DNA from: Desulfovibrio sp. TomC
GTDB lineage: Bacteria; Desulfobacterota; Desulfovibrionia; Desulfovibrionales; Desulfovibrionaceae
DNA: 64,000 bases
Reading direction: 5' to 3'
Assembly: GCF_000801335.2 (NCBI RefSeq)
Contig: NZ_JSEH01000006.1
Span: 173,233-237,232, forward strand
Positions within the stretch are counted from its first letter, which is position 1, and each line of letters starts with the position of its first letter. The notes beneath the pieces are model-generated. The model was not told the origin of the DNA and did not search any database. It worked only from the letters and a program-made list of their open reading frames with translations. The translations under genes were made by a program, and so were the position numbers. Positions 35,581 through 45,202 of the stretch are shown here, one piece after another.

Positions 35581-35799
35581 GCTCATGACGAGTCGTTAGT
35601 CCTATCAGATGCTTAAAAAAGACGCGTTTTCGGACGGTTGATGCTCTATTCAAGCGATCCTTCGCCCACCCTCGACCTCTTGACGCTCGCCCAGGAATGG
35701 GTCCGTCCGGGGGAAAGCTGTAATAAATCGTTGAGTGGTGGAAATATCTGCATGGCGCAGAATTTCTTTACTGACGAAAGATTCGAGAATCAAAAATCT

Positions 35800-36816
35800 T
35801 CAACAGATCTTGATGACAATTTTTCCCTTGGAATGTCCCTGGGCGAGGTACGAAAGCGCATCATTTGCCTGCTCGAACGGAAACACCGTATCAATCACGG
35901 GCTGGATGCGCTCCGCTGCGAGGAGCTTGCCGATTTCGGCAAGTTGATCGCCCTCGGGACGCACGAAGAGAAATTGGTAGGTGACTTCTTTCTTTCTCGC
36001 AAGACGCATGATCTTGCGGCTCATCATGCCGAAGACGAACGTCAGAAAGAAGTTTTGTCGTCGAGCACGAGCGAATGCTGCGTCCAGCGGCCCGACGAGA
36101 GAGACGATTCGGCCTCCAGGCTTAAGGATATCGATGGATTTTTCAATCGCGTCGCCCCTGACGGTGCCCAGCACGACGTCGTAGCCACGCAGCGTTTTCT
36201 CGAATGCTTGCTTCTTGTAGTCGACAATCTCGTCCGCGCCAAGGCGACGTACCAGTTCGACGTTGCCCGTGCTGGTGGTCGTTCCCACGACGGCGCCGAG
36301 GTGCTTTGCCAACTGGATCGCAAACGTGCCAATGCCGCCGGACCCTGCCGGGATGAACACCTTCTGACCGGCCTTGAGATTGGCACGTTCCTTCAGCGCT
36401 TGCCACGAGGTGAGTCCGACCATCGGGATTGATGCGGCTTGCACGAAGTCCAGATTTTTCGGCTTCAGCGCGGCAACGCTCTCGGGCACTACCGCGAATT
36501 CCGCGATCACACCCGTACCCAGGTCGAAGAGGTTGGCGAAGACGGCATCGCCTGGCTTGAAGCGCGTCACGCGACTGCCGATTGTTGTGACCACACCGGC
36601 CAGATCGCTTCCCAGCGTGGCGGGAAGCTGGAAATGGAGAACTGGCTTGAACTTCCCCGTCGGTATCATGTTGTCGATCGGGTTCACGCCGGCAGCGTGG
36701 ACTTGCACCAGCAATTCGTTGGCCTTCAGCGCAGGCTGGGGAATGTTGGCGAACCCAATGTCGGGCGACTTGCCATAGCGTTTGAAAGTGAGTGCTTTCA
36801 TTGTTTGAGTTTTCAT
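35800..36816 (-). CDS. NADP-dependent MDR oxidoreductase
   Basis: A 338-residue zinc-free medium-chain reductase (ARP/RTN4IP1-like group). VHAAGVNPIDNMIPTG and LGSDLAGVV mark the GroES-like part; the cofactor loop is IPAGSGGIGTFAIQLAKHLGA near residue 155. Such enzymes reduce quinones, enones or other electrophiles. It is the distal gene of the minus-strand detoxification run and 156 bases after the Fe-S/SCP2 gene. GAAAGG precedes the ATG. Confidence 0.9.
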   Translation of the reverse strand: MKTQTMKALTFKRYGKSPDIGFANIPQPALKANELLVQVHAAGVNPIDNMIPTGKFKPVLHFQLPATLGSDLAGVVTTIGSRVTRFKPGDAVFANLFDLGTGVIAEFAVVPESVAALKPKNLDFVQAASIPMVGLTSWQALKERANLKAGQKVFIPAGSGGIGTFAIQLAKHLGAVVGTTTSTGNVELVRRLGADEIVDYKKQAFEKTLRGYDVVLGTVRGDAIEKSIDILKPGGRIVSLVGPLDAAFARARRQNFFLTFVFGMMSRKIMRLARKKEVTYQFLFVRPEGDQLAEIGKLLAAERIQPVIDTVFPFEQANDALSYLAQGHSKGKIVIKIC

Positions 36817-36972
36817 CTGTGGCCTTTCGTTTTTATGCGGGGTGTTAACGAGAAATTCCCTGTTGGCTGCCGCCGCGACGGAGGATTTTCAAGGTGCCGC
36901 CAGTGCACATCTGACGGCCCGGAGTGCCGCGTCAATTTCAAGTATGGGACAACGATCTGTTTGTGGCACGCC

Positions 36973-38313
36973 CTAGGCAAAGCACCGGCCAAAAGCCTTG
37001 AACAACTTCATCGGCCCTTTGACGCGGATTTTTCTGAAGATGATTTCCTTTATTATTGACGTTTCCTTGTGCAGCACCCGCAACCATATTTTCGCATCAG
37101 CGTTCACCCGTACGTCCGGGACGCCGGCGTGGCCTCGTTGCACGCTGATCGTTTTGTCCTTGATGATCACTGTCGCTTCGATCTGCTCTATTCCACTGAA
37201 CGAAAAATGGTAGGTTGCGGCAAGCCCTGCCGAGCTGTGCCGTTGGAAGGCGCGCGGCATGGATTCGAGAAAGGCGGCCACGGACGGCACCCTGATGCCG
37301 TTGCCCACCCGCTGTACCTTCTTGTGCGGGAATGTCCGCAGAACATGGCTTTCAGCGTCGGAGCCAGGGAGGACGTAGACCGTCTCCGTCTTTTGTTGGA
37401 GCGGCTTCACCACATCCTCGATGAATTTCTTCTTGTCTACAAGATACTGCGGGATCACCTCATCGCCCGCAGGGCAGACGGCCATACAATAAACCGACTT
37501 GTAGCACGGCCCACAGGCGAGGCTCTGCCAGCGCGAAACAGTTTCGGCATCGCTTACTTTTCCCCTGTAATCGACGGCGCTTTTACTGTCCGCGATATTT
37601 TCAACCCAGTCCGTGAACCCGCCTATCAGTTCCCGATAGGTATGCGTCAGGCAGTTTATGGCGTTGAACACCCCGTCCCGACCTATGGCTCCCGTGGGAC
37701 AAGCAGCCGCGCAGAGCTTGCAATCAAGACAAGGGTTGTAATCCAGGGGACTGCTGTACTCGTCCACCTCGGCATCGATAAGCACGGTACTCAGCAGAAC
37801 AAAACTCCCAAAGACCGGGTGAATGACATTCCGGTGCAGGCCCATCATCCCGAGCCCGGCCGCAACGGCCACGGGCTTGTGCGACACCACGTGCATCTTT
37901 CCCAGCCATTGGTCCGTTTCCATCGGAAACCCGACTGCCGGCGTCACGGCCCGGATGCCTTTCCGCTCAAGGGCCGATGCCAATGCCTGGGCAGCGTGGT
38001 TCAGCCGCTCCTCTGTCTTCTGCAGTTCGAGACTTGCTATGGAGCGGGCAGGACTTCGCAAGTTCTCCCGGTTGATCCGCCCCACAAAACTGACGAGGGA
38101 TTTTGTCCATGGGAACAGCGCGAGAATGTCCTCCTTCTCCCCGGCTAACGATGGCCGGTCGATTTCAACAATGCCAACATCGTCCGCGCCGCAGGCCAGG
38201 CACATCTCGCGCAGATCAACGGCGCTCAATCTTGGAATGGGAGCCTGAACCGTGTTTGATGCCTTTCGCTCTTGATAGCGTTTTACTGCCGGATGATCGT
38301 TCTGGTTCGCCAT
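36973..38313 (-). CDS. QueG-like Fe-S protein fused to a C-terminal SCP2-like domain
   Basis: A 446-residue protein. The N-terminal part (about 25-190) resembles the cobalamin-binding module of epoxyqueuosine reductase and reductive dehalogenases (LACGADDVGIVEI, VGFPMETDQWLGKMHVVSHK, GLGMMGLHRNVIHP). Two ferredoxin-type clusters follow: CLDCKLCAAACPTGAI near residue 200 and CGPCYKSVYCMAVCPAGDE near 270. The last 100 residues (YHFSFSGIEQIEATVIIKDK, DVRVNADAKIWLRVL) look like an SCP2 sterol/lipid-binding domain. It may reduce a hydrophobic or xenobiotic substrate; whether it binds B12 is not shown. AGGAGG precedes the ATG. Confidence 0.85.
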   Translation of the reverse strand: MANQNDHPAVKRYQERKASNTVQAPIPRLSAVDLREMCLACGADDVGIVEIDRPSLAGEKEDILALFPWTKSLVSFVGRINRENLRSPARSIASLELQKTEERLNHAAQALASALERKGIRAVTPAVGFPMETDQWLGKMHVVSHKPVAVAAGLGMMGLHRNVIHPVFGSFVLLSTVLIDAEVDEYSSPLDYNPCLDCKLCAAACPTGAIGRDGVFNAINCLTHTYRELIGGFTDWVENIADSKSAVDYRGKVSDAETVSRWQSLACGPCYKSVYCMAVCPAGDEVIPQYLVDKKKFIEDVVKPLQQKTETVYVLPGSDAESHVLRTFPHKKVQRVGNGIRVPSVAAFLESMPRAFQRHSSAGLAATYHFSFSGIEQIEATVIIKDKTISVQRGHAGVPDVRVNADAKIWLRVLHKETSIIKEIIFRKIRVKGPMKLFKAFGRCFA

Positions 38314-38322
38314 GCAATCCTC

Positions 38323-38712
38323 CTAGCGCTTGATTTGGCTGAGCTGCTTTTCGAAATCGGTCGGATCGAAATAGTCGCGCCAGACGGTGATCATGCCGTT
38401 CTCGATGGTGAGCGTCCCCATGACCGGCAGCGTGATGGTGCCGCCGCTGCTGTGATAGAAGATATCGACTCGTTCGCTGAGCACGATATTCCCTGCGGCG
38501 GCAATATTGACGATCTTGAATTCGGCTCTGAAATCGTTGCCAAACCCGAAATCGACGTGGAATTTGCGGACACCATCACGCCCGATGATGGTCGGAAATG
38601 GGATATTGTCGTAGAGCACATCCTCGGTGAGCATGGTCAGGGCGTCTTCCATGCGATCGTCGCTCCAGAGCCCGTAGAAGGTTTCAGCGATTTCAATCGG
38701 GGTTTTGGACAT
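38323..38712 (-). CDS. Limonene-1,2-epoxide hydrolase-like protein
   Basis: A 129-residue single-domain protein of the LEH/SnoaL-like fold. The catalytic set known from LEH is in place: Tyr and Asn in LYDNIPF, Arg-x-Asp in SERVDIF, and the last Asp in WRDYFD. It may hydrate an epoxide. AAGGAG lies before the ATG at 38712; the longer open frame is rejected. It ends nine bases before the Fe-S/SCP2 start and lies 99 bases after the RND pump gene, so it fits a detoxification operon. Confidence 0.85.
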   Translation of the reverse strand: MSKTPIEIAETFYGLWSDDRMEDALTMLTEDVLYDNIPFPTIIGRDGVRKFHVDFGFGNDFRAEFKIVNIAAAGNIVLSERVDIFYHSSGGTITLPVMGTLTIENGMITVWRDYFDPTDFEKQLSQIKR

Positions 38713-38811
38713 AGCGTGTCTCCTTAGGCGGAATGAAAGGGAAAAATCGTGGAGCCGTCCGCTGCGGCAATCCGCTCCCATACGATCAGGACGGAAGTTC
38801 CCGGCGAAAAT

Positions 38812-41800
38812 CTAATCCTTTCCTGGGCGACGGATGCGAAAAATCATCGCATAGAGGGCTGGGGTAAACAGCAACGTCAGCACTGTTGCCACAAACAGTC
38901 CGCCCATGATGGCAACGGCCATAGGCCCCCAGAAAACGTTGCGCGTCAGGGGGATCATGGCCAGGATGGCCGCAAGGGCAGTCAGCACCACGGGGCGGGC
39001 CCGCCGAATGGTGGCGTCAATGACGGCTTCCCAAGCCGGGTGTCCCTCCTGCCTGTCGAGCGAGATCTGGTCCACGAGGATGACGCTGTTGCGCATGATC
39101 ATGCCGGCAAGCGCGAGGACGCCGAGCAAGGCGACGAAACCGAAGGGTTGGTGAAAGACCAACAATGCGCCAACCGCGCCGATCAAGCCCAAAGGAGCTG
39201 TGGCCAGAACCAGGAAGAGGCTCGGGAAGCTTTGCAACTGGAACATCAACAACAAAAGCATGATGCCGGTCATAAGCGGGAGGAGGACGACAATGGAATG
39301 ATTGGCCTTGCTGCTTTCCTCCTGGGCTCCGCCAATTTCGATCCGGTAGTCGGGCGGCAATGTTTGTTCGATGGGTTTGAGCTTGGGAAGAATTTCCATG
39401 GTGACATCCGGAGCCTGCACTCCCGCAATGACTTCCGCCCGGGCCGTGATGGTCAGGTCACGGCTTTGCCGCCATAAGATAGGTTCCTCATAGACGTACT
39501 GGATCTTGGCTACCTGGGAGAGCTGGATGGGCTGTCCGTTGCGGGCGCTGATCGTCAGATCGGCCAGGAGCTCCGGGCGCAACCGTTCTTCGGGGACGGC
39601 CCGGGCCACAACATTGACCAGCTCGATGCCGTCGCGGACCTGGGTGATGGTTACGCCGGACAGCAGCATCTGCAGCGCTTCGGCGATATCCTGGGGGGTC
39701 AGGCCAAGAACCCTGGTCCGATCCTGGTCCACCACCAGCCGGATCGCCCTGGCCTGTTCGTTCCAATCCAGATTGACGTCGTAGGTCTTCTTGTTCTCGC
39801 GCATGACTGCGCGGACTTGGTAGGCTATTTCCCGCACCTTGAGCGCGTCGGGGCCGATAATCCGGAATTGGACCGGGAATCCGACTGGCGGCCCAAGCGC
39901 CAACGTCGTCAAACGCACCCTGGCTTGAGGAAGGCCGCCTTGGGCAACGAAGGCGTCAATGCGGGCTTTCACCCGATCACGGGCTGCGGCGTCGGCCGTA
40001 TTGAGGACAACGATGCCGTAGCTCGTCTTCGGCAATTCCGGGGCCATGGCCAGAAACCAGCGCGGCGCGCCAGAGCCGATGTAGCTCGTGAAGGTTTTGA
40101 TCTCGGAATCGGTCCGGAGAAATGCTTCCATCGTTTCCACGGCCTGGGCCGTGGTTTTAAAGGCTGACCCTTCCGGCAAGCGGACTTCGACCAGCAGTTC
40201 CGGCCGGGAAGAAGATGGAAAGAACTGTCGCGACACGAACGCCGAACCGAAGATCGCCAGACCGAAGAGCAAAAGAGTTGCGCCGACGACTGTCTTGCGG
40301 TGCTCCACACACCACGTGACCAGGCGACGAAGCCGGCGATAGACCGGTTTTTCATAAATGGCATGGGCGTCGTGGTGACCTGCCTTATGAAAATCCGGCA
40401 GCAGTTTGTAGCCAAGGTACGGGGTGAAAATCACGGCCACGAACCAGGAGGCCACCAGGGCGATCATCACGACCCAGAAGATGCCGCCCGCATATTCGCC
40501 TGAGACGGATTTGGCCAAGCCAACGGGCAGAAAACCCGCTGCCGTCACCAACGTACCGGTCAGCATGGGAAAGGCCGTGGCATTCCAGGCAAACGTCGCG
40601 GCCTTGATCCGATCGAATCCTTGCTCCATTTTCACCACCATCATCTCCACGGAAATGATGGCATCGTCCACCAGGAGTCCCAGGGCAATGATAAGCGCGC
40701 CAAGGGATATCCGTTCCAGGCTCATGCCCAGCGCGTTCATGATCACCATGACCATGGCCAGCACAAGCGGCACGGCCAGGGCCACAACGACGCCCGTACG
40801 CCAGCCCAGCGACAGGAAGCTCACGGCCAGCACGATAACCAAGGCCTCCACAAAGGACTGGACGAATTCCTTCACGGATTCTTCAACCACTTTCGGTTGA
40901 TCGGCCACCCGACTGATCTCAAAGCCCAACGGCAGATTTTCCTTGATACGCGTCATGGCCGCGTCCAAATTCTGCCCGAACTCCTGGATGTTGGCTCCCT
41001 TGGCCATGACCACGCCCAAGGCGATGCCAGGTTTGCCTTCATTGCGGACGGTAAAGGTCGGCGGATCCTGCGGTCCGCGTCGCAGTGCGGCGATGTCCCC
41101 CAGCCGAAATACCTTGCCGTTGCTTTGGACAGGCACTTCCGCCAACGCTTCGGTCCCCTTGAGGGCGCCGTCCACGCGCAGGTAGATCGTGTCGGCAGCC
41201 GTCTCCATGTCGCCGGACGGCGTCACGATATTTTGCTTGGCGATCGAGTTAAAGACCGTCTGGGCCGTAATTCCCAGCGTCGCCAGCTTGGCATGGTTGA
41301 GTTCCACGAAGATGCACTCGGCCTGTTCGCCGTAAAACCGCACTTTAGTCACGGCTGGCACGTGAAGCAGCGTCTGCCGAATGCGTTCGGCCTCATCCTT
41401 CAGTTCACGCTGCGTAAGGTCCTGGCCGGTGAGGACATAGAGCAGCGAGTCCACATCGCCAAACTCGTCATTGAAAAACGGACCGAGAACCCCGGCAGGA
41501 AGGTTGAGCTTGATATCACCCACGCGTTTGCGGACTTGATAAAAGCACTCCTTCACTTGGGACGGTGGCATGGAATCCACGAGGTTGAGCTGCATGACCA
41601 CGCTTCCCGGCCGGGAGTAGGTTTTCACCTTGTCGAAGTAAGGAACCTCCTGGAGTTTTTTCTCGATGGGATCAGCCACCAGACGCTGCATCTCATCGGC
41701 CGTGGCTCCGGGCCACAGCGCGCTGATGATCATGATTTTTACGGTGAAATCGGGATCCTCGGCCCTGCCGAGTTGCAGATAGGACGATATGCCCGACAGG

Positions 41801-41874
41801 GAGACGAGAAGAATGAGAAACAAGGTGAGCGGGCGGTGGGTGACGGCCCACTCGGACAGGTTGAAGCCTTTCAC
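38812..41874 (-). CDS. RND-family efflux pump, inner-membrane subunit
   Basis: A 1020-residue RND transporter with 12 membrane helices in the AcrB-type 1+5, 1+5 arrangement and two large periplasmic loops. The proton-relay Asp pair is in LGLLVDDAIISVEMM (TM4). It would export drugs or electrophiles with the adaptor encoded just upstream. The start is GTG at 41874, overlapping the adaptor's TGA (GTGA), with GGGAG upstream. No outer-membrane channel gene is in the operon, so it must borrow a TolC-like protein. Confidence 0.94.
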   Translation of the reverse strand: MKGFNLSEWAVTHRPLTLFLILLVSLSGISSYLQLGRAEDPDFTVKIMIISALWPGATADEMQRLVADPIEKKLQEVPYFDKVKTYSRPGSVVMQLNLVDSMPPSQVKECFYQVRKRVGDIKLNLPAGVLGPFFNDEFGDVDSLLYVLTGQDLTQRELKDEAERIRQTLLHVPAVTKVRFYGEQAECIFVELNHAKLATLGITAQTVFNSIAKQNIVTPSGDMETAADTIYLRVDGALKGTEALAEVPVQSNGKVFRLGDIAALRRGPQDPPTFTVRNEGKPGIALGVVMAKGANIQEFGQNLDAAMTRIKENLPLGFEISRVADQPKVVEESVKEFVQSFVEALVIVLAVSFLSLGWRTGVVVALAVPLVLAMVMVIMNALGMSLERISLGALIIALGLLVDDAIISVEMMVVKMEQGFDRIKAATFAWNATAFPMLTGTLVTAAGFLPVGLAKSVSGEYAGGIFWVVMIALVASWFVAVIFTPYLGYKLLPDFHKAGHHDAHAIYEKPVYRRLRRLVTWCVEHRKTVVGATLLLFGLAIFGSAFVSRQFFPSSSRPELLVEVRLPEGSAFKTTAQAVETMEAFLRTDSEIKTFTSYIGSGAPRWFLAMAPELPKTSYGIVVLNTADAAARDRVKARIDAFVAQGGLPQARVRLTTLALGPPVGFPVQFRIIGPDALKVREIAYQVRAVMRENKKTYDVNLDWNEQARAIRLVVDQDRTRVLGLTPQDIAEALQMLLSGVTITQVRDGIELVNVVARAVPEERLRPELLADLTISARNGQPIQLSQVAKIQYVYEEPILWRQSRDLTITARAEVIAGVQAPDVTMEILPKLKPIEQTLPPDYRIEIGGAQEESSKANHSIVVLLPLMTGIMLLLLMFQLQSFPSLFLVLATAPLGLIGAVGALLVFHQPFGFVALLGVLALAGMIMRNSVILVDQISLDRQEGHPAWEAVIDATIRRARPVVLTALAAILAMIPLTRNVFWGPMAVAIMGGLFVATVLTLLFTPALYAMIFRIRRPGKD

Positions 41875-42998
41875 CGGACGTCTCCCTGCGGCGCATCGGC
41901 AAGCCGAACACGCATGCCCTCGTCGAGTTTCTGGACGCCGGAAGTGACAATGATATCGCCGTTGGCAAGTTGGCCGTGCACAAAGGCGTCACGTTCCGAG
42001 TAGCGGTCCACCGTGACCGACCGGAATTTGAGCTCTCCGCTTTGGGGGTCCACGCTCCAGATGCCTGGGCCTTTCCCCTGGTTGAACATGGCGCTGGCCG
42101 GAATGCGGGCGGTCTGGAGGCTGGCTGGTTCGGAGAGATGGAGCGTCGCCGTCATGCCGAGCCGCACGGAGGAGTCCGCGTCCGGCAGGGCATACCGCAC
42201 GGCATAGGTTCTGGTGGCAGGATCGGCGGACGGAGATATTTCCCGCAGTGTCGCCCGGTAACGGACGTCACTGTTCGACCAAAGCGACGTTTCCGCTGGT
42301 TTCTCCTTGATGTCCTGGATATTTCTTTCAGGTATATCCACCAGCACTTCCAACGCGCCCTTGCGGGCCACGGTGACGACGCTTTGTCCCTGGGATACCA
42401 CCTGCCCGGCCTCGGCGCTCACCTTCGTGACCACGCCGTCGTTGCTGGAGACCAACCGGGCATACCCGAGTTGACTTGTCGCCAGTTTGAGCGAGCGGTC
42501 CGCTTTCTCCAGACGCGCCCGGGCTTCCTCGGCTGACAAATGCTTGAGATCGTATTCGGACTGGCTCACCACGTTTTTGGACAACAGGGTGGCATAGCGT
42601 CGTTCCTCGGTGATCGCCTGGTCCTTGTTGGATACTGCCGCATTGCGTTCAGCTTGAGCGCTTTCCATCGAGAGCCGGAGGTCTTTCTCGTCGAGAGTCG
42701 CCAGAATCTGACCTTCACGAACATGGTCCCCAACATCCACCGAGCGTTTTTCGATGCGCCCGCCCACCCGGAAAGATTCCTGGGTCTCGTGGCGGGCCAC
42801 AATGACGCCAGGATAGGAGCGGTTAGCCGCGCCCATATCCAGGCTGATCCGCATGGTCTTTACGACGGGATGGATCGGTGGGCTCGATTTTGCTTCCTGA
42901 CACCCGGAGAGAAGAAGGCATAAGGCTGTTGCAAGAAGCAATGCATGGCCAAAGAACATCGGGTGTCTTGGGTGGAAGTTATTTGCGTGGATAAGCAT
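41871..42998 (-). CDS. RND efflux periplasmic adaptor lipoprotein
   Basis: A 375-residue membrane-fusion protein. The lipobox LLLSGC places the lipidated Cys at residue 33. A biotinyl-lipoyl-like half (GRIEKRSVDVGDHVREGQILATLDEKDL) flanks a helical hairpin (about 110-170), followed by the other half (SSNDGVVTKVSAEAGQVV) and beta-barrel domains. The start at 42998 gives a long n-region; ATG 42959 would give a more usual lipoprotein signal. Translationally coupled to the RND pump. Confidence 0.92.
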   Translation of the reverse strand: MLIHANNFHPRHPMFFGHALLLATALCLLLSGCQEAKSSPPIHPVVKTMRISLDMGAANRSYPGVIVARHETQESFRVGGRIEKRSVDVGDHVREGQILATLDEKDLRLSMESAQAERNAAVSNKDQAITEERRYATLLSKNVVSQSEYDLKHLSAEEARARLEKADRSLKLATSQLGYARLVSSNDGVVTKVSAEAGQVVSQGQSVVTVARKGALEVLVDIPERNIQDIKEKPAETSLWSNSDVRYRATLREISPSADPATRTYAVRYALPDADSSVRLGMTATLHLSEPASLQTARIPASAMFNQGKGPGIWSVDPQSGELKFRSVTVDRYSERDAFVHGQLANGDIIVTSGVQKLDEGMRVRLADAPQGDVR

Positions 42999-43102
42999 GG
43001 TTGATCATGTCCCTACTGTTATGTCTTCAAACGGATCGACTCGATGGCATGCGGCTTTCAGTCTTCTGGTACAGAAACGGAAAAGCCTCAGGGCGACCAG
43101 AT

Positions 43103-43897
43103 TCATGCGTTCATCATGCGAGAAAAAACAGCCTGATGCAGCCAGCGTGGCGTTGCCCATACAAAGCAAACGATAGCCTTGTTGGCCCAGCCCGGCACGA
43201 CGCTTTTGCGTCCGGATTCGAGCGCGCGGATACCGGCGCGCACGACGGGCGCCGGCTGCATCATCAGGAGCTTCAAGCCGGGCGTGATCTTCTGTTTGGC
43301 CGCTGCGGCGAATCCGGTGTCCGACATGCCGGGGCAAAGCGTCGTCACGGTGATTCCATGCGGTTTGAGTTCGCGATGCAGGGCTTCGCCCAAGCGCAAG
43401 ACGTAGGCCTTGGCAGCCGAATAGACCGCGAAGTTCTCCATGCCCAGGTAGGCCAGCAGACTGGAGACGAGCAGGATCTTCCCTCGTCCCCGTCTCCGCA
43501 TGTCTTGGGCAAAGACATGGGTGACGGCAGTCAGACTCGCGATATCAAGCTGCACCATGGCCAGGGCCGCATCCAGGGTGACATCCAGAAACGGGCCTTG
43601 CAGTCCATGACCAGCGTTGTTTATCAGGATATCGATGCCAATTCCCTGGCCGGCGAGCTTTTGCTGCAAGTCGAGGACGGCGTTGACGGTGGAAAGATCG
43701 ACCTGCACAACAACGACGGCGATGTGGTACTGCTGTCGGAGTGCGGAAGCGAGAGTTTCAAGCCTGTCCAGCCGGCGGGCTACAAGGACCAGGGAATGGC
43801 CTTGCGCGGCATATTGACGGGCGAATTCCTCGCCGAAACCGCTTGATGCGCCTGTGATGAGCACCCATGAATCGGTTGCGGCCTTGATTTCGTTCAT
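43103..43897 (-). CDS. Short-chain dehydrogenase/reductase
   Basis: A 264-residue SDR. Cofactor motif TGASSGFG (near residue 15), ARRLDRLE suggesting NADP preference, NNAGHG, and the catalytic Ser and YSAAK (Tyr/Lys). It resembles the classical SDRs annotated as DltE/YqjQ-like. AAGGAA precedes the ATG. It lies between the nitroreductase and the RND adaptor genes, with gaps of about 100 bases. Substrate unknown; probably a carbonyl compound. Confidence 0.92.
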   Translation of the reverse strand: MNEIKAATDSWVLITGASSGFGEEFARQYAAQGHSLVLVARRLDRLETLASALRQQYHIAVVVVQVDLSTVNAVLDLQQKLAGQGIGIDILINNAGHGLQGPFLDVTLDAALAMVQLDIASLTAVTHVFAQDMRRRGRGKILLVSSLLAYLGMENFAVYSAAKAYVLRLGEALHRELKPHGITVTTLCPGMSDTGFAAAAKQKITPGLKLLMMQPAPVVRAGIRALESGRKSVVPGWANKAIVCFVWATPRWLHQAVFSRMMNA

Positions 43898-43993
43898 CCG
43901 GGTTTCCTTGGTATGCGGCGTACGGTGCGTGTTCGGATTGGAAAGGGGACCGGGCCTGAGCCGGCAGATTGGTCCAGGCCCGGCCGGTTTCGA

Positions 43994-44788
43994 TCAATCG
44001 ATCCAGGTGACGTCGGCCTGCCCGATGTGGGGCGGCGTCTGGTGAAAGCGCTCGGCCGGAAGTCCAAGCATCAGGGCGCCAACGACTCCGGTCCCTTCGG
44101 GCAGGTGCAAAGCCTGCTGCAAGGGGGCGTGCGCGCCGGCAGCTTTTATGAAAATACCCGCCCAGCAGGTGCCTATGCCCCGGGCCGTGGCGATGAGGTC
44201 AAGCATCGTCGCGGCGATGGCTCCGTCCGTCCAAGGCATCAGGTCTTCCATGGGCGAGACGCAATAGGCGACGTGCGGCGCGCCATGCAAAACGAGGTCG
44301 CCACCGGCGTTGAAGGCATCCATGGCGGTCGGCAGATACCCCACTTGGCTTATCCAGGCGGCGGTCAACCCGGCCAAATGCCTGGTGGCTTCGTAGGTGC
44401 GCGTCACATGCCAGGCGATATGGTTCATGTTCTTCGTCGTTGGCGCGTACCGCGCGACCTGAAAGATTTCGTCCAAGGTTTCCTGGGGCAACGGTGTCCT
44501 CTTGAATTTGCGTATGGAGCGCCGGTTGCGGATCAGGGCGTCGAGGGCTTCCGGCGTCGCCTGTCCCGGTTGCACCGCGAGAAAATCATTTGGCGGGAGT
44601 TTGGCATGCTCCAAGGCGGCGGTTGGGCAGACAGCCACGCAGTGCCCACAGTTGATACAGTTTTTTTCGCTTTCCGGACTGGTGATTGGATATCCTTCGG
44701 CGTCGGTGGTCAGGACCGCGAAAGGGCAGGTTGCAACACAAAATCCATCCCGCTTACAGCGTGTCCTATCGACGGTGATATTAGCCAT
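43994..44788 (-). CDS. Nitroreductase-family protein with N-terminal ferredoxin domain
   Basis: A 264-residue flavoprotein. Residues about 8-60 hold two [4Fe-4S] motifs (CKRDGFCVATCP and CINCGHCVAVCP), then an FMN nitroreductase domain starts at RNRRSIRKFKRTPLP and includes ARYAPTTKNMNHIAW and the dimer segment ARGIGTCWAGIF. It would reduce nitro or quinone compounds with ferredoxin-like electrons, which suits an anaerobe. AAGGAG precedes the ATG. First gene of the run downstream of a TetR-type operator at 45159. Confidence 0.92.
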   Translation of the reverse strand: MANITVDRTRCKRDGFCVATCPFAVLTTDAEGYPITSPESEKNCINCGHCVAVCPTAALEHAKLPPNDFLAVQPGQATPEALDALIRNRRSIRKFKRTPLPQETLDEIFQVARYAPTTKNMNHIAWHVTRTYEATRHLAGLTAAWISQVGYLPTAMDAFNAGGDLVLHGAPHVAYCVSPMEDLMPWTDGAIAATMLDLIATARGIGTCWAGIFIKAAGAHAPLQQALHLPEGTGVVGALMLGLPAERFHQTPPHIGQADVTWID

Positions 44789-45156
44789 GCTATTCTCCTT
44801 CTGGGGATCGTTACACTGTTTTGTTGCACGCTATGGTTCGCTCAAGACGCACCGGCAGATCCGTGGCTCTGAGCTGCTTCGGGCCGACGGTCGGGGATTT
44901 GTCTGGAGAGGGCTGATACGATTCGCATTACGAACCATGATTCACTCCTGGCATGAGTGGTTTGCGCCCGGCGGAACTTTGCCGGGCCGCTTTGCCATGG
45001 CGACGACGGCCGCGAACCAGACGGGGATGGCGGAGAAAAGGTCGCCAGAGGTCTCGTCCGGACCGCGCGTCGGGTTAGCGACACTGCATTCAAACAACGA
45101 TCGCCCCTCCCCGGTTGGTGTCCACAAACAGATATTCAGGATGAGGCAGCACTTCC

Positions 45157-45185
45157 AATAGACCGGTCTACGTAATGCTTGTTAA
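45157..45185 (-). promoter_or_regulatory. Candidate promoter and TetR operator of the detoxification operon
   Basis: On the minus strand: TTAACA (-35, 45180-45185), 17-base spacer, TCTATT (-10, 45157-45162). The perfect palindrome TAGACCGGTCTA (45159-45170) covers the end of the spacer and most of the -10, as in the tetR promoter. A 370-base leader without a supported gene follows to the nitroreductase ATG. Confidence 0.65.
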
Positions 45186-45202
45186 AAAAAGAGTTGCGGT
45201 TT

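Noticed and set aside
35638..36432. Plus-strand 264-codon open frame
   Set aside because: It is mostly antisense to the MDR oxidoreductase gene and shows no family features or ribosome-binding site.
44842..45127. Small minus-strand frames in the nitroreductase leader
   Set aside because: No good ribosome-binding site and unpatterned residues; treated as leader or relic sequence.
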